Shown here piece after piece: positions 17,240-27,257 of a stretch of 64,000 nt of DNA. The stretch lies in NCBI RefSeq assembly GCF_009769735.1, contig NZ_WSRO01000002.1, positions 186,001 through 250,000 of the forward strand, in the 5' to 3' direction. Under the pieces are notes generated by a model, which saw only the letters and a program-made list of their open reading frames with translations, had not been told where the DNA came from and did no database searches. The stretch comes from Streptomyces sp. BA2. GTDB taxonomy: Bacteria; Actinomycetota; Actinomycetes; Streptomycetales; Streptomycetaceae. The translations under genes and the position numbers were made by a program. Every line of letters begins with the position of its first letter. Position 1 is the stretch's first letter.

Positions 17240-18724
17240 TCAGCGCTGCAGTGTCAGCAGACCCGGACGGTAGGGCAGGAGGCCGTAGTCACCGCCGGAG
17301 TTGGGGCTGCGTCCCTGGTAGAGCATCTGCAGATTGCACGGATCGACGGTCATGGTCTGATCGGCGCTGGTGCGGAGCAGTTCGCCGTGGCTGATGTCGT
17401 TGGTCCAGGTGGCGCCGCTGTTGGCCTTGCCGGCGAAGGGATTGCTCTCGGTCGCGGCCTGGGGTGTCCATGAGCCGTTCAGACTGGTGGCCGTGAACGA
17501 GCGGAAGTAGCGGCCCTGCGAGCCGATCGCCTCGACAATCATGAGGTAGCGGTTCTGGCCCTGGAGCTTGTAGACCTGCGGGGCTTCGAACAGGTTGTTC
17601 GTCGTATCGCTCATGACCACTGTCGAGTTCGAGCCGAAGCTGCCCGGGAAGTTCCCGATCGGCATACTGGCCCGGTAGATCTTGCCGTTGTCACCGGCGA
17701 AGAACAGGTACATGTTCGACCCGTCGGCGATGAGTGTCTGGTCGATGGGTCCGGTTCCGGAGCCGGGGATGCTTCCGGAGAAGAGCACCTGCTCGGACGA
17801 CCAGCCATTCGGGTTGGTGGGGTCGCTCGAGGTCCGGTAGGAGAAGGCGGTCCCACCCCACTGGTAGGCGAGCACTTAGATGTTCTTCGGCGCGAAGTAG
17901 AAGAGCGTGGGCGCGACAGTGGACGAGGACATCGTGTTCTGGCTGGCCGCGGCCATCTCCGACCAGTTGGTGAACGGGCTGAAGTTCATCGAACCCCACC
18001 TCGTCCCCGTGTCGTGCGTCGTCGCGTAGACGAGTTGCTTGCCGTTGTAGGGGGCGACGGTGAAGTCCTTGACCGAGACCCACCCCGGCTTGGGCTGCGC
18101 CAGCGCGCCCGTTGAGTTCCAGCGGTATGTCGACGGAAGATCGCACGGACCGGGGTTGCCGCCGCCGACCTTGACGAGCTGCCACTGCTGGTTGGTTCCG
18201 CCCCAGTCGTCGTACTGGACGACGTTCGCGTTGTCGGCGGTGGAGCCGCCCTGTACTTCGAGGGCCTTGTTGCTGTGGCGCGAGATGAACCTCACGTAGC
18301 CGTCCGAGCTGTCGGCCAGCCGCCACTGCTGGCTGGTGCCGTTCTGGTCGGCCCACTGAACGATCGACCCGCCGTTGGCGGTGGACCTGTTGTGGACGTC
18401 CAGTACCTTGCCGGAGTGGCGGGACTTGATGCGGTAGTTACCGCCGCCGGAGTCGACGAACTGCCACTGCTGCTGGTTCTGGTCGTTCCTGGTCCACTGG
18501 GTGATGCGGGCGCCGTCGTTGGTCGCCAGATTGTGGACGTCCAGGGCCTTGCCGCTGTTGCGGTTGACCAGCACATACCAGGCGTTGGTGTCGACGGTCG
18601 CCGCGGCCGCGGGCGGGGCACCGAGGAAGGTAGCCACAAGCAGCAGTGGCGCAAGGACGGCGAGCAAGCGCCTCAGGGGGACTAAGCGTCTCAGGTGGAC
18701 CGGGGGCGGATGGCGGAACCACAT
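17240..18724 (-). pseudogene. Secreted GH62 alpha-L-arabinofuranosidase with CBM13, broken by an in-frame stop
   Basis: One continuous frame of 495 codons is interrupted by a single TAA at 17876-17878. The first part (282 residues) has a signal peptide with Arg-rich start and an Ala-rich cleavage region, then a ricin-type CBM13 (about 43-190, QxW repeats such as NQQQWQF and SQQWRLA), then the beginning of a GH62 catalytic domain (CDLPSTYRW, then [11 protein letters not shown]). The second part continues without loss: [20 protein letters not shown] to the stop at 17240. GH62 enzymes have Trp where the stop lies (KNIW-VLAYQW), and TGG to TAA needs two changes. GH62 cleaves arabinose from arabinoxylan. 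ATG 18724 has AAGGAG upstream. Unless the stop is read through or is an assembly error, only a truncated lectin-like protein is secreted. The CBM13 closely resembles that of the esterase at 23411. Confidence 0.85.
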
Positions 18725-18913
18725 CAGAAGGACTCCTTGGGAGGGCGGGAGTTAGGTGACCCCGATGAACCACGGAGCGGCCGCGCCGGGGTTCAGGGAC
18801 GGACGGGATAGGTGTGAAGGCGGCCGCTCATGCCGAAGAGTTGGTGCTCTGGGCGCTCCAGCCGGAGCACTTCGCTGACCATGGGCCTCCGGGGTGGGAA
18901 CGTCGGTTCAATC

Positions 18914-18928
18914 CCGAAAACTTTTCGG
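18914..18928. promoter_or_regulatory. Palindrome CCGAAAAC/TTTTCGG type, candidate xylan-gene operator
   Basis: CCGAAAA (18914-18920) and TTTTCGG (18922-18928) flank one base, a perfect inverted repeat. GAAA-n-TTTC palindromes of this type occur upstream of Streptomyces xylanase genes. It sits about 190 bases upstream of the GH62 start, in the divergent region shared with the cellulase. Confidence 0.5.
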
Positions 18929-19050
18929 AAACTTCTCGAATTCCTTGACGCCATAAGCTAGGAACGTGGGGCCTCCGGGTCAAGACCTGTCGCCGATCTG
19001 TCCACAAACAGCGCCTCCTTTGGGCTTGACCAGCATGTCGGGCCGACCGG

Positions 19051-19067
19051 AAACTCTTCGAAAGTTT
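19051..19067. promoter_or_regulatory. Imperfect palindrome centred on TTCGAA
   Basis: AAACTCTTCGAAAGTTT is palindromic apart from one position on each side of the centre. It resembles the element at 18914-18928 and may bind the same regulator. Confidence 0.35.
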
Positions 19068-19245
19068 GCGGCACAGTTCGCCAGCCCAGGCGTCCCACAG
19101 AGGAGAGAAGTTGAGCACGCAGCGCCCGGCCCCCGCCGTCACATCTTCAACTCCCTTACGAGTCCACACCTGTTGACGACTGCTCTACGCGTCATTACTG
19201 TCCGCCTCGAATCTTCGATACGCCGACCGCTGTTCGAGATTTCGA

Positions 19246-19261
19246 CTGGGAGCGCTCCCAG
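19246..19261. promoter_or_regulatory. CebR-type operator
   Basis: CTGGGAGCGCTCCCAG is a perfect palindrome and contains the exact 14-nt CebR consensus TGGGAGCGCTCCCA. CebR is the LacI-family repressor that responds to cellobiose and cellotriose in Streptomyces. It lies about 280 bases before the GH9 start and just before the small frame at 19278. Confidence 0.88.
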
Positions 19262-19277
19262 AGAGAGAAGGACGATC

Positions 19278-19514
19278 ATGTCGGTGCGACCCCGATCTCC
19301 GAGACGTCGGTCACGGACACTCAAGGGCTCAGCCGCTCAAGGGCTCAGCGGTCGTCGCGGTGTCCAAGGCGACCAACGTCTACAAGGTCACCAGGACAAA
19401 CCAGTACCTGGACACAAGACATCAGCCACGGTCGAGACGGTCCGCGCCGGGGGCGACTACCTCCGCCTGCCCTGGCGCATGGGCCTGCTCCCCCAGACCA
19501 ACTCCCCCTGCTGA
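19278..19514 (+). CDS. Unrecognised 78-codon frame directly after the CebR operator, perhaps a decayed gene
   Basis: The ATG follows an AGAAGGACG ribosome site and stands 17 bases after the CebR operator, the position expected for a cellulose-induced gene. The encoded peptide begins MSVRPRSPRRRSRTLKG, Arg-rich like a signal peptide n-region, but no hydrophobic core follows. I do not recognise the rest. It ends 24 bases before the GH9 start. It could be the stump of a deleted secreted enzyme, a leader peptide, or chance. Confidence 0.3.
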   Translation: MSVRPRSPRRRSRTLKGSAAQGLSGRRGVQGDQRLQGHQDKPVPGHKTSATVETVRAGGDYLRLPWRMGLLPQTNSPC

Positions 19515-19538
19515 CCACCATCTCCACAGGAGCCGCTC

Positions 19539-21689
19539 ATGCCCCCCACCCCTTCGTTACGCCACCCCAGACGCCTCGCCGCCACCCTGCTGACGAGTTC
19601 CCTCCTCGTCGGCGGCCTCCTGACCGCGCCCACCGCGGCAGCCGCCCCCTCCGCGGCGGCGACCTCGGCCGTACGCGTCAACCAGGTCGGCTACCTGCCT
19701 GACGGACCCAAGCGCGCCACCGTGGTCACCACGGCGACGCAGTCGCTCACCTGGCAGTTGCGCGACGCGTCCGGGACGGTGGTCGCCTCCGGTGCGACCG
19801 TCCCACGCGGCGCGGACACCCCCTCCGGGCAGTCCGTCCAGGTGGCCGACTTCTCCTCGTACCGAGGGACCGGATCGGGATACGTCCTGGCGGTGGACGG
19901 CAGTGGCAGCGTGCCCTTCGACATCCGCGCGAACCTGTACGACGCTCTGCGCTCCGATGCGATGGCGTTCTTCTACCACCAGCGCAGCGGCATCCCCATC
20001 GACGCATCCCTGGCGGGATCCGCCTACGCGCGCCCGGCCGGACACCTCGGTGTCGCGCCCAACAAGGGCGACACCTCCGTCCCGTGCCAGGCCACCGTGT
20101 GCGACTACACCCAGGACGTCAGGGGCGGCTGGTACGACGCGGGCGACCACGGCAAGTACGTGGTCAACGGCGGCATTTCCACCTGGCTGATGGTCAACTC
20201 CTTCGAGCGGGCCAAGCGGGCGGGCAAGGACGCGGCGCTCGGCGACTCGACCCTGCGGGTCCCCGAGCGGGACAACGGCGTACCCGACGTCCTGGACGAG
20301 GCGCGCTGGGAGCTCGACTTCCTGATGCGGATGCAGGTGCCCGAGAACAAGCCGTACGCGGGCATGGCGTTCCACAAGATCCATGACGCGGACTGGACCG
20401 GCATGCCGACCCGCCCCGAACAGGACGCTCAGCCCCGCGAGCTGCACCGTCCGTCCACGGCGGCGACCCTCAACCTCGCGGCAGCCGCGGCGCAGTGCGC
20501 CCGCGTCTTCAGGCCCTACGACGCCGCCCTCGCCGACCGCTGCCTGTCGGCCGCCCGCCGGGCCTGGACGGCGGCCAGGGCCAACCCGGCCCTGTACGCG
20601 CCGGATTCGGACAGCACGGGCGGCGGCGCCTACGGCGACACCAAGGTCACCGACGAGTTCTACTGGGCAGCGGCCGAGCTGTATGCCACGACCGGTGACA
20701 GCGACTACCGGGACGCGGTCACCGACTCGTCCTGGCACACTTCCCCAACTGCCTTCTCCGACTACGGGTTCGGCTGGGCGGATACGGCCGCGCTCGGCCG
20801 GCTCACCCTGGCCACAGTCCCCAACGGCCTCCCCGCATCCGACCGGGACCGGGTCAGGGCCTCGGTAACGGCAGCCGCCGACGGCTACCTGTCCCGGATG
20901 GCCGACCAAGGTTACGCGGTGCCCGTCCCGGCGGACGGCTACTTCTGGGGCTCCAACGGCGCGGTCGCAGGCGACGCGATCGTCCTGGCCGTCGCCGGGG
21001 AGCTGACCGGCAACGAGCGCTATCGCACCGGCGCGCTGGAGACAATGGACTACCTGCTGGGCCGCAATGCCATCGGCCAGTCCTACGTATCCGGCTACGG
21101 CGAGAAGTCATCGCGCAACCAGCATCACCGCTTCTGGGCACACCAGTTGGACGCTTCGCTGCCCAATCCTCCGGCGGGGTCCCTGGCGGGCGGGCCCAAC
21201 AGCGCGCTCCAGGACCCAGTGGCGCAGGAGAAGTTGGCCGGTTGTGCGCCCGCCGCCTGCTACATCGACGACATCGGCTCGTACTCCACCAACGAGGTGG
21301 CGGTCAACTGGAACGCCCCGCTGGCCTGGCTCGCCGCCTACGCCGCCGAGCGGAGCTCCACCGGCGAACCCACCGGTGCCTGCGCGGTGACGTACAAGGG
21401 CGACAGCGTCTGGAGCACGGGCTTCACCGCGACGGTCACCGTCAAGAACACGGGCTCGAAATCCATGGACGGCTGGAAGCTGAGCTGGACCTACCCGGCA
21501 GGCCAGCGCGTCACGAACGCCTGGAACGCGACCGTCACCCAGGAGGGCACCGCCGTCGTCGCCCGCAACGCCGACTGGAACCGGACCATCGAACCCGGTG
21601 CGACCGCGAGCTTCGGTGTCCGGGGGACGTACAAAGGGACCAACCCCTCCCCCAGGGCCTTCACGCTCAACGGGCATGCCTGCACCTGA
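19539..21689 (+). CDS. Secreted GH9 endoglucanase with N-terminal Ig-like domain and C-terminal CBM2
   Basis: A 716-residue cellulase. A signal peptide (about 1-36, Ala-rich cleavage region) is followed by the CelD_N Ig-like domain (about 42-130, [12 protein letters not shown]), the GH9 catalytic domain (about 135-605) and a CBM2 (about 615-716, opening [15 protein letters not shown] and ending NGHACT). Catalytic landmarks are [16 protein letters not shown] with the base/nucleophile Asp residues, SRNQHHRFW with the substrate His, and [15 protein letters not shown] with the acid Glu. The enzyme hydrolyses beta-1,4-glucan outside the cell. The ATG at 19539 follows ACAGGAG. The CebR operator at 19246 points to induction by cello-oligosaccharides. 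It is followed by the GH10 gene after about 250 bases. Confidence 0.93.
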   Translation: MPPTPSLRHPRRLAATLLTSSLLVGGLLTAPTAAAAPSAAATSAVRVNQVGYLPDGPKRATVVTTATQSLTWQLRDASGTVVASGATVPRGADTPSGQSVQVADFSSYRGTGSGYVLAVDGSGSVPFDIRANLYDALRSDAMAFFYHQRSGIPIDASLAGSAYARPAGHLGVAPNKGDTSVPCQATVCDYTQDVRGGWYDAGDHGKYVVNGGISTWLMVNSFERAKRAGKDAALGDSTLRVPERDNGVPDVLDEARWELDFLMRMQVPENKPYAGMAFHKIHDADWTGMPTRPEQDAQPRELHRPSTAATLNLAAAAAQCARVFRPYDAALADRCLSAARRAWTAARANPALYAPDSDSTGGGAYGDTKVTDEFYWAAAELYATTGDSDYRDAVTDSSWHTSPTAFSDYGFGWADTAALGRLTLATVPNGLPASDRDRVRASVTAAADGYLSRMADQGYAVPVPADGYFWGSNGAVAGDAIVLAVAGELTGNERYRTGALETMDYLLGRNAIGQSYVSGYGEKSSRNQHHRFWAHQLDASLPNPPAGSLAGGPNSALQDPVAQEKLAGCAPAACYIDDIGSYSTNEVAVNWNAPLAWLAAYAAERSSTGEPTGACAVTYKGDSVWSTGFTATVTVKNTGSKSMDGWKLSWTYPAGQRVTNAWNATVTQEGTAVVARNADWNRTIEPGATASFGVRGTYKGTNPSPRAFTLNGHACT

Positions 21690-21873
21690 TCCAGGCTCGG
21701 CCAGACCCGGGCAGACGATCCCGCCCGGGCTCACTCTGCAAGGCCCCCTACGTCACCCGGCGATCGACCGGGTGCTGTCCGTACCGGCCGGCATCGTCCC
21801 GGTTCCATGACCGCGGTGACCGGTGATCCCGTGCTGCCCGGGTTCCGGCCCGGCCCGTCCGTCTGCCAAGTGA

Positions 21874-23379
<1,506 letters not shown>

Positions 23380-23410
23380 TGGCGCCTGCCACCAACGAAA
23401 GCGTGAATCG

Positions 23411-24781
23411 ATGAAGACCTACGGTGCGGCTTCCCCCGCCCCTCTACGAAGACATCGCTGGTGGTCCCGGGTCGCCGCTGTGGTGGCCGCGGCCCTCGCG
23501 ATCGGCCTGCTCGGCGCGGTCAATCCGACCCCCGCCGAGGCGGCGACGGTGGACACCAACGCCTGGTACGTCCTGGTCAATCGCAACAGCGGCAAGGCGC
23601 TGGACGTCCATGACGCGTCCACCGCCGACGGCTCGCGGGTCACCCAGCGGACGCGCAGCGACGGAACCAGCCAGCAGTGGCAGTTCGTGGACTCCGGCGG
23701 TGGCTTCTACCGGCTCAAGGCCCGGCATTCGAGCAAGGTCCTCGACGTGGCCGGCGCCTCGACCGCCGACGGTGCCGCGATCCAGCAGTGGGCCGACCAC
23801 AACGGGGCCAACCAGCAGTTCCGCCTGGCCGACTCCGACGCGGGCCACGTCCGGCTGATCAACCGCAGCAGCGGCAAGGCGGTGGAGGTGCAGGGCGCCT
23901 CCACCACCGACGGCCGCAACGTCGTCCAGTACCGCGACTGGGAGGGCGCCAACCAGCAATGGCAGCTGGTCAAGCTGTCGTCCGGTGGTGGCGGCGGATG
24001 CGGCAGCGCCCCGACTCTGGCGAGCGGTACGCACACGATTCAGAGCAGCGGTAAGAGCCGCAGCTTCACCCTCAGGGTTCCCGCCAATTACGACAACAGC
24101 CACCGCTACCGGCTGATCTTCGCGTTCCACTGGCGCGGCGGAACCGCCGGAGACGTCGCCTCGGGCGGCACGAGCGGGAGCGCCTGGTCCTACTACGGCC
24201 AACAGGAGCAGTCGAACAACAGCGCGATCCTCGTCGCCCCCCAGGGCCTCGGCAACGGCTGGGCCAATTCGGGCGGTGAGGACGTCACCTTCGTCGACGA
24301 CATGATCCGGCGTATCGAGGGCGGCCTCTGCGTCAACCCGGCACAGCGTTTCGCCACGGGATTCAGCTGGGGCGGCGGTATGAGCTACGCACTCGCCTGC
24401 ACCCGGGCGAACGTCTTCAGGGCCGTCGCGGTCATCGCCGGCGGCCAGATCAGCGGGTGCAGCGGCGGCACCCAGCCCATCGCCTACTTCGGAATCCACG
24501 GCATCAGCGACAACGTCCTCACCATCGGGCAAGGACGTTCCCTGCGCGACAAGTTCGTCGCCAACAACGGCTGCACTGCCCAGAACCCGCGCGAGCCCGC
24601 CCCGGGCAGCCGGACGCACATCACCACCACCTACTCGGGCTGCCGTGCCGGGTACCCGGTCCAATGGGCAGCGTTCGACGGAGGCCACATACCCGGCCCG
24701 GTCGACGGCTCCCCCAACGAAAGCGGCATCACCACCTGGACCAAGGCAGAGATCTGGAGGTTCTTCGCACAGTTCCAGTGA
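23411..24781 (+). CDS. Secreted CE1-type esterase (feruloyl/PHB-depolymerase-like) with N-terminal CBM13
   Basis: A 456-residue protein: signal peptide (about 1-44), ricin-type CBM13 (about 45-190) and an esterase domain (about 200-456) of the LpqC/poly(3-hydroxybutyrate) depolymerase-like group that includes feruloyl and acetyl xylan esterases. The nucleophile elbow is GFSWGGGMSY; the His lies in FDGGHIPG near the end. The CBM13 is very like that of the GH62 protein (both open with [20 protein letters not shown]), so the binding module is probably shared by duplication. It follows the xylanase closely and a 15-bp-stem terminator ends the unit. The likely job is removing ferulate or acetate from xylan; substrate specificity is inference. 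Confidence 0.82.
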   Translation: MKTYGAASPAPLRRHRWWSRVAAVVAAALAIGLLGAVNPTPAEAATVDTNAWYVLVNRNSGKALDVHDASTADGSRVTQRTRSDGTSQQWQFVDSGGGFYRLKARHSSKVLDVAGASTADGAAIQQWADHNGANQQFRLADSDAGHVRLINRSSGKAVEVQGASTTDGRNVVQYRDWEGANQQWQLVKLSSGGGGGCGSAPTLASGTHTIQSSGKSRSFTLRVPANYDNSHRYRLIFAFHWRGGTAGDVASGGTSGSAWSYYGQQEQSNNSAILVAPQGLGNGWANSGGEDVTFVDDMIRRIEGGLCVNPAQRFATGFSWGGGMSYALACTRANVFRAVAVIAGGQISGCSGGTQPIAYFGIHGISDNVLTIGQGRSLRDKFVANNGCTAQNPREPAPGSRTHITTTYSGCRAGYPVQWAAFDGGHIPGPVDGSPNESGITTWTKAEIWRFFAQFQ

Positions 24782-24795
24782 CACGCCCGCGCCAT

Positions 24796-24828
24796 GGAGT
24801 GGAGCCAGGATGATCCTGGCTCCACTCC
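24796..24828 (+). terminator. Strong hairpin after the esterase gene
   Basis: GGAGTGGAGCCAGGA (24796-24810) and its exact complement (24814-24828) enclose a 3-base loop. It begins 15 bases past the stop and ends the xylanase-esterase unit. Confidence 0.85.
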
Positions 24829-24976
24829 GTCAACTTCTGTTTCAGATATTTCAGGGCGCAGGGCGATGGCCGCAGTTCGAGCCATGGCAGCCGGCGGTGG
24901 CCATTGCACCGCAGCTCAGCTACGCCGAGCTGGTGACCCCGGCGATGATGCAGGCCATGCTCGGCTGCACCTCGCC

Positions 24977-25846
24977 TTACTCCAGCCGGCCGAAACGGCG
25001 GGCGGCCCACAGCAGCACGCCCGCGCCCAAGAAAGCGAGGACCACGATCTCCACCGCGGCCGGGACCGGCCAGTCGCCCCAGCGCACTTCGGCGGCCGCG
25101 GGACCCCCGGGGACGTACTGCGCGATGCTGCGCCGCAGCACGTCGACGGCGTACGCGAGGGGGTTGACGGCGGTCAACTGGGCGAGCCAGCCCGGCAGGG
25201 CGGTCAGCGGGAAGAACGCCCCGGAGAGGAAGAGCAACGGCATCAGGGCCAGGCTGAGCAGGATGTGGAAGGACTCCACGCTGCGGATACCGAGGGCCAG
25301 CGCCGCCGCCAGCACCGTGAGGACGAACGACGTCAGCACCATCATGGCGAGCAACGTCAGGAGCAGCACGGGGTGATAGGGCAGTCCGACGACGCCCGCG
25401 GTGGCCAGCAGGACCGCGCCCTGGACGGTGGCCTCCGCGGTCCCGCCCAGGCAGCTTCCGCAGAGCAGCGTGGAGCGGCGTACGGGGGCCATCAGGGTCT
25501 CTCGGAGGTAGCCGCTCTCCCGGTCGGAGATCAGGCGCATGCCGACCGTCACCGCCGGGGTCTGCACGGTCATCACCAGCACGCCGGGGAAGAGATAGAC
25601 GCGGTAGTCGCCGCCAACGGCCGTCGCGGGCACCAGGGCTGCCAAGCCTCCCCCGAGGAGAAGCAGGAACAGCAGGGGCTGCACCAGCATCAGCACCGTC
25701 TGCGCGGGCTGGGCGAGCATGCGCAGCAGATCCCGCAGCACGAGGGCATGCACGGCACGCAGTTCCCGTACCAGCGGGGATGCGGCTTCGGAGGCGGGAG
25801 GTGTCGCGGCCGCCGGCGGTACTGAGCGTTCCGCGGGGGCCGTCAC
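24977..25846 (-). CDS. ABC-2 type transporter permease, likely lasso peptide export/immunity
   Basis: A 289-residue ABC-2 type permease with about six hydrophobic segments, the first near 50-70 (VLMLVQPLLFLLLLGGG), and the typical LLFLSGAFFPLTALPGWL block before the last spans. The N-terminal 25 residues are Pro/Ala-rich. The GTG start overlaps the stop of the ATPase gene by 4 bases, so the two are translated together. The pair is divergent from the lasso precursor-cyclase genes and is the natural candidate for export and self-protection. DrrB-type drug exporters have the same layout, so the link to the lasso peptide rests on position. Confidence 0.85.
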   Translation of the reverse strand: MTAPAERSVPPAAATPPASEAASPLVRELRAVHALVLRDLLRMLAQPAQTVLMLVQPLLFLLLLGGGLAALVPATAVGGDYRVYLFPGVLVMTVQTPAVTVGMRLISDRESGYLRETLMAPVRRSTLLCGSCLGGTAEATVQGAVLLATAGVVGLPYHPVLLLTLLAMMVLTSFVLTVLAAALALGIRSVESFHILLSLALMPLLFLSGAFFPLTALPGWLAQLTAVNPLAYAVDVLRRSIAQYVPGGPAAAEVRWGDWPVPAAVEIVVLAFLGAGVLLWAARRFGRLE

Positions 25847-26889
25847 CGGCAGTCCCCGGCACCGGGCGTGTCATGACCGTCGCCGGAGGCCGTGTCGGCG
25901 TGGCCGGGTGGGGGGCCGGTGTGGGTGATGAGGCGGCCGGTGTGGTGGAAGAAGACGTCGTCCAAGGTGGGTTCCGTGAGGGTGATGGCGTGCACGCGGA
26001 TGTCCCGGGCGGCCAGGGCCGCGCACAGCCGGGGAACCTGTTGTGCGCCCGCCGCCACGGCGACGGTCAGGCCGCTCGGCCCTGTGGCCGGCCGCAGGGC
26101 GAGATCCTGCCTCAGGACGACCGCCGCCGCGGCGTCGTCGGCGGTGCGTACACGTACATGGTCGTCGCCGATCGCGGCCTTCAGCGCTGCCGGGGTGCCG
26201 TGGGCGACGACACGGCCCCGGTCGAGGATGGCGAGGCGGTCGCAGTGCTCGGCCTCGTCCAGGTAGTGCGTGGTGACGAAGACGGTGGTGCGCCGGTCGG
26301 CGCGGAGCCGCGCCAGATGGTCCCAGACCTGGACGCGGGCGTGCGGATCGAGGCCGACGGTGGGTTCGTCGAGGAAAAGCACGCCGGGTTCGTGGAGCAG
26401 AGCGCGGGCGATCTCCAGGCGACGGCGCAGCCCTCCGGAGAGTGTCCGTACGCGGTCCCGGCGGCGATCGGTCAGGCCCGTCAGTTCCAGGAGTGCCGCG
26501 CTGCGGGTATGGGCGCGGGCACGGGAAAGGCCGTACAGCCGCGCGTGCAGATACAGGTTGCGTTCCGCGCTGAGGTCCGGGTCGACGGCGCTGTGCTGGA
26601 ACAGCAGGCCGACGCCGCGCCGCACCTGCTGCGGCTGCGTACGGATGTCGGCTCCGGCCACGCGCGCGTGCCCGGAGGTGGGGCGGGCCAGGGCGCAGAG
26701 CATCGCGATGGTGGTGGTCTTGCCCGCGCCGTTGGGCCCGAGGAAGGCGAACGTCTCCCCGGCCCGTACGTGGAGGTCGACCCCGCGGACCGCCTCGGTG
26801 CCGGGATAGTGCTTGGACAGGTCATGGGCGCAGATCGCGTACGGACCCGGGTCACCGGCGTGGCAGCCGGTGCGGTCGGCGCCGGTCAC
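25843..26889 (-). CDS. ABC transporter ATP-binding protein, DrrA-like, likely lasso peptide export
   Basis: A 348-residue ATPase subunit. Walker A is GPNGAGKTTT, the signature is LSGGLRRRLEIARAL, Walker B is VLFLDEPTVGLDP, and the switch His is in VTTHYLDEAEHCDR; a DrrA-type C-terminal extension follows. The GTG at 26889 is chosen because GGAG lies 8 bases upstream and no ATG starts the conserved domain; the open frame runs further up but has no similarity. It is divergent from the lasso precursor, with a 185-base promoter region between, and its stop overlaps the permease start. Together they should form a two-protein exporter (two ATPases, two permeases). Confidence 0.88.
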   Translation of the reverse strand: MTGADRTGCHAGDPGPYAICAHDLSKHYPGTEAVRGVDLHVRAGETFAFLGPNGAGKTTTIAMLCALARPTSGHARVAGADIRTQPQQVRRGVGLLFQHSAVDPDLSAERNLYLHARLYGLSRARAHTRSAALLELTGLTDRRRDRVRTLSGGLRRRLEIARALLHEPGVLFLDEPTVGLDPHARVQVWDHLARLRADRRTTVFVTTHYLDEAEHCDRLAILDRGRVVAHGTPAALKAAIGDDHVRVRTADDAAAAVVLRQDLALRPATGPSGLTVAVAAGAQQVPRLCAALAARDIRVHAITLTEPTLDDVFFHHTGRLITHTGPPPGHADTASGDGHDTPGAGDCR

Positions 26890-27074
26890 CGCTCCGTCTC
26901 CGGTGGGCGGTCGGCGTGCGGCGGCATGCCATTCGGGGCCCCGGGGTTCATGTGGTTGCTCTCTTTTGACGTGGCACGCTCCACCCCGCAAGCTGGAAGA
27001 GGAAGGGAAAAAACACCCTATATGCCGTTTGTCGTCGTCGCGGCGACGACCCGGGAGCAGGAGGAAGGTGAGCC
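26890..27074. promoter_or_regulatory. Divergent promoter region of exporter and lasso operon
   Basis: The 185 bases should hold both promoters. AT-rich DNA near 27005-27024 includes TATATG at 27019-27024, a possible -10 element. A small hairpin (GTCGTCG at 27031-27037 with CGACGAC at 27044-27050) precedes the precursor's ribosome site AGGAGGAAGG at 27059-27068. No pathway-specific regulator gene is nearby. Confidence 0.4.
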
Positions 27075-27191
27075 ATGATGCGCCTGCGTTACACACCTCC
27101 GAAGGTCGTCCGGATCGGACGGGTGGAGAAGCTGACTGGGCAACTGCGTCGGGGCGTTCCCGACTTGCTCGGCCACGGCAACATCATCTGA
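27075..27191 (+). CDS. Lasso peptide precursor (A), predicted 16-residue lassomycin-like core
   Basis: A 38-codon gene with the strong ribosome site AGGAGGAAGG upstream and two adjacent ATG codons (27075, 27078). The leader is canonical: Tyr6-x-x-Pro9 for RRE binding, a branched aliphatic residue at 11, Gly15, and Thr21-Gly22 as the last two leader residues, matching the YxxPxL...G...TG spacing of known precursors such as fusilassin. The predicted core is QLRRGVPDLLGHGNII, with a ring from the Gln1 amine to Asp8 (eight residues) and an eight-residue tail. Leu2, Arg3, Arg4, Asp8, Leu10 and a C-terminal NI match lassomycin (GLRRLFADQLVGRRNI), a ClpC1-targeting lasso peptide. The gene is followed by a hairpin and then C, B1 and B2. 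The expected monoisotopic mass of the lactam without other changes is about 1739.0 Da. Confidence 0.9.
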   Translation: MMRLRYTPPKVVRIGRVEKLTGQLRRGVPDLLGHGNII

Positions 27192-27205
27192 CCGATCTCA
27201 GTACA

Positions 27206-27230
27206 GGGCGGAGCCTGCCCGGCTCCGCCC
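27206..27230 (+). terminator. Hairpin between precursor and cyclase genes
   Basis: GGGCGGAGCC (27206-27215) and its exact complement (27221-27230) enclose a 5-base loop. It lies 15 bases after the precursor stop and could partly end transcription or protect the 3' end of the precursor message, giving more precursor than enzymes. It also makes the ATG at 27231, right at its foot, an unlikely cyclase start. Confidence 0.75.
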
Positions 27231-27257
27231 ATGTCATGGGGCGAGTTCAGGAGCGCG

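Noticed and set aside
26965..26970. TTGACG as the -35 element of the lasso promoter
   Set aside because: No -10 element lies at 16-19 bases; the only AT-rich candidate (27019) is about 48 bases away.
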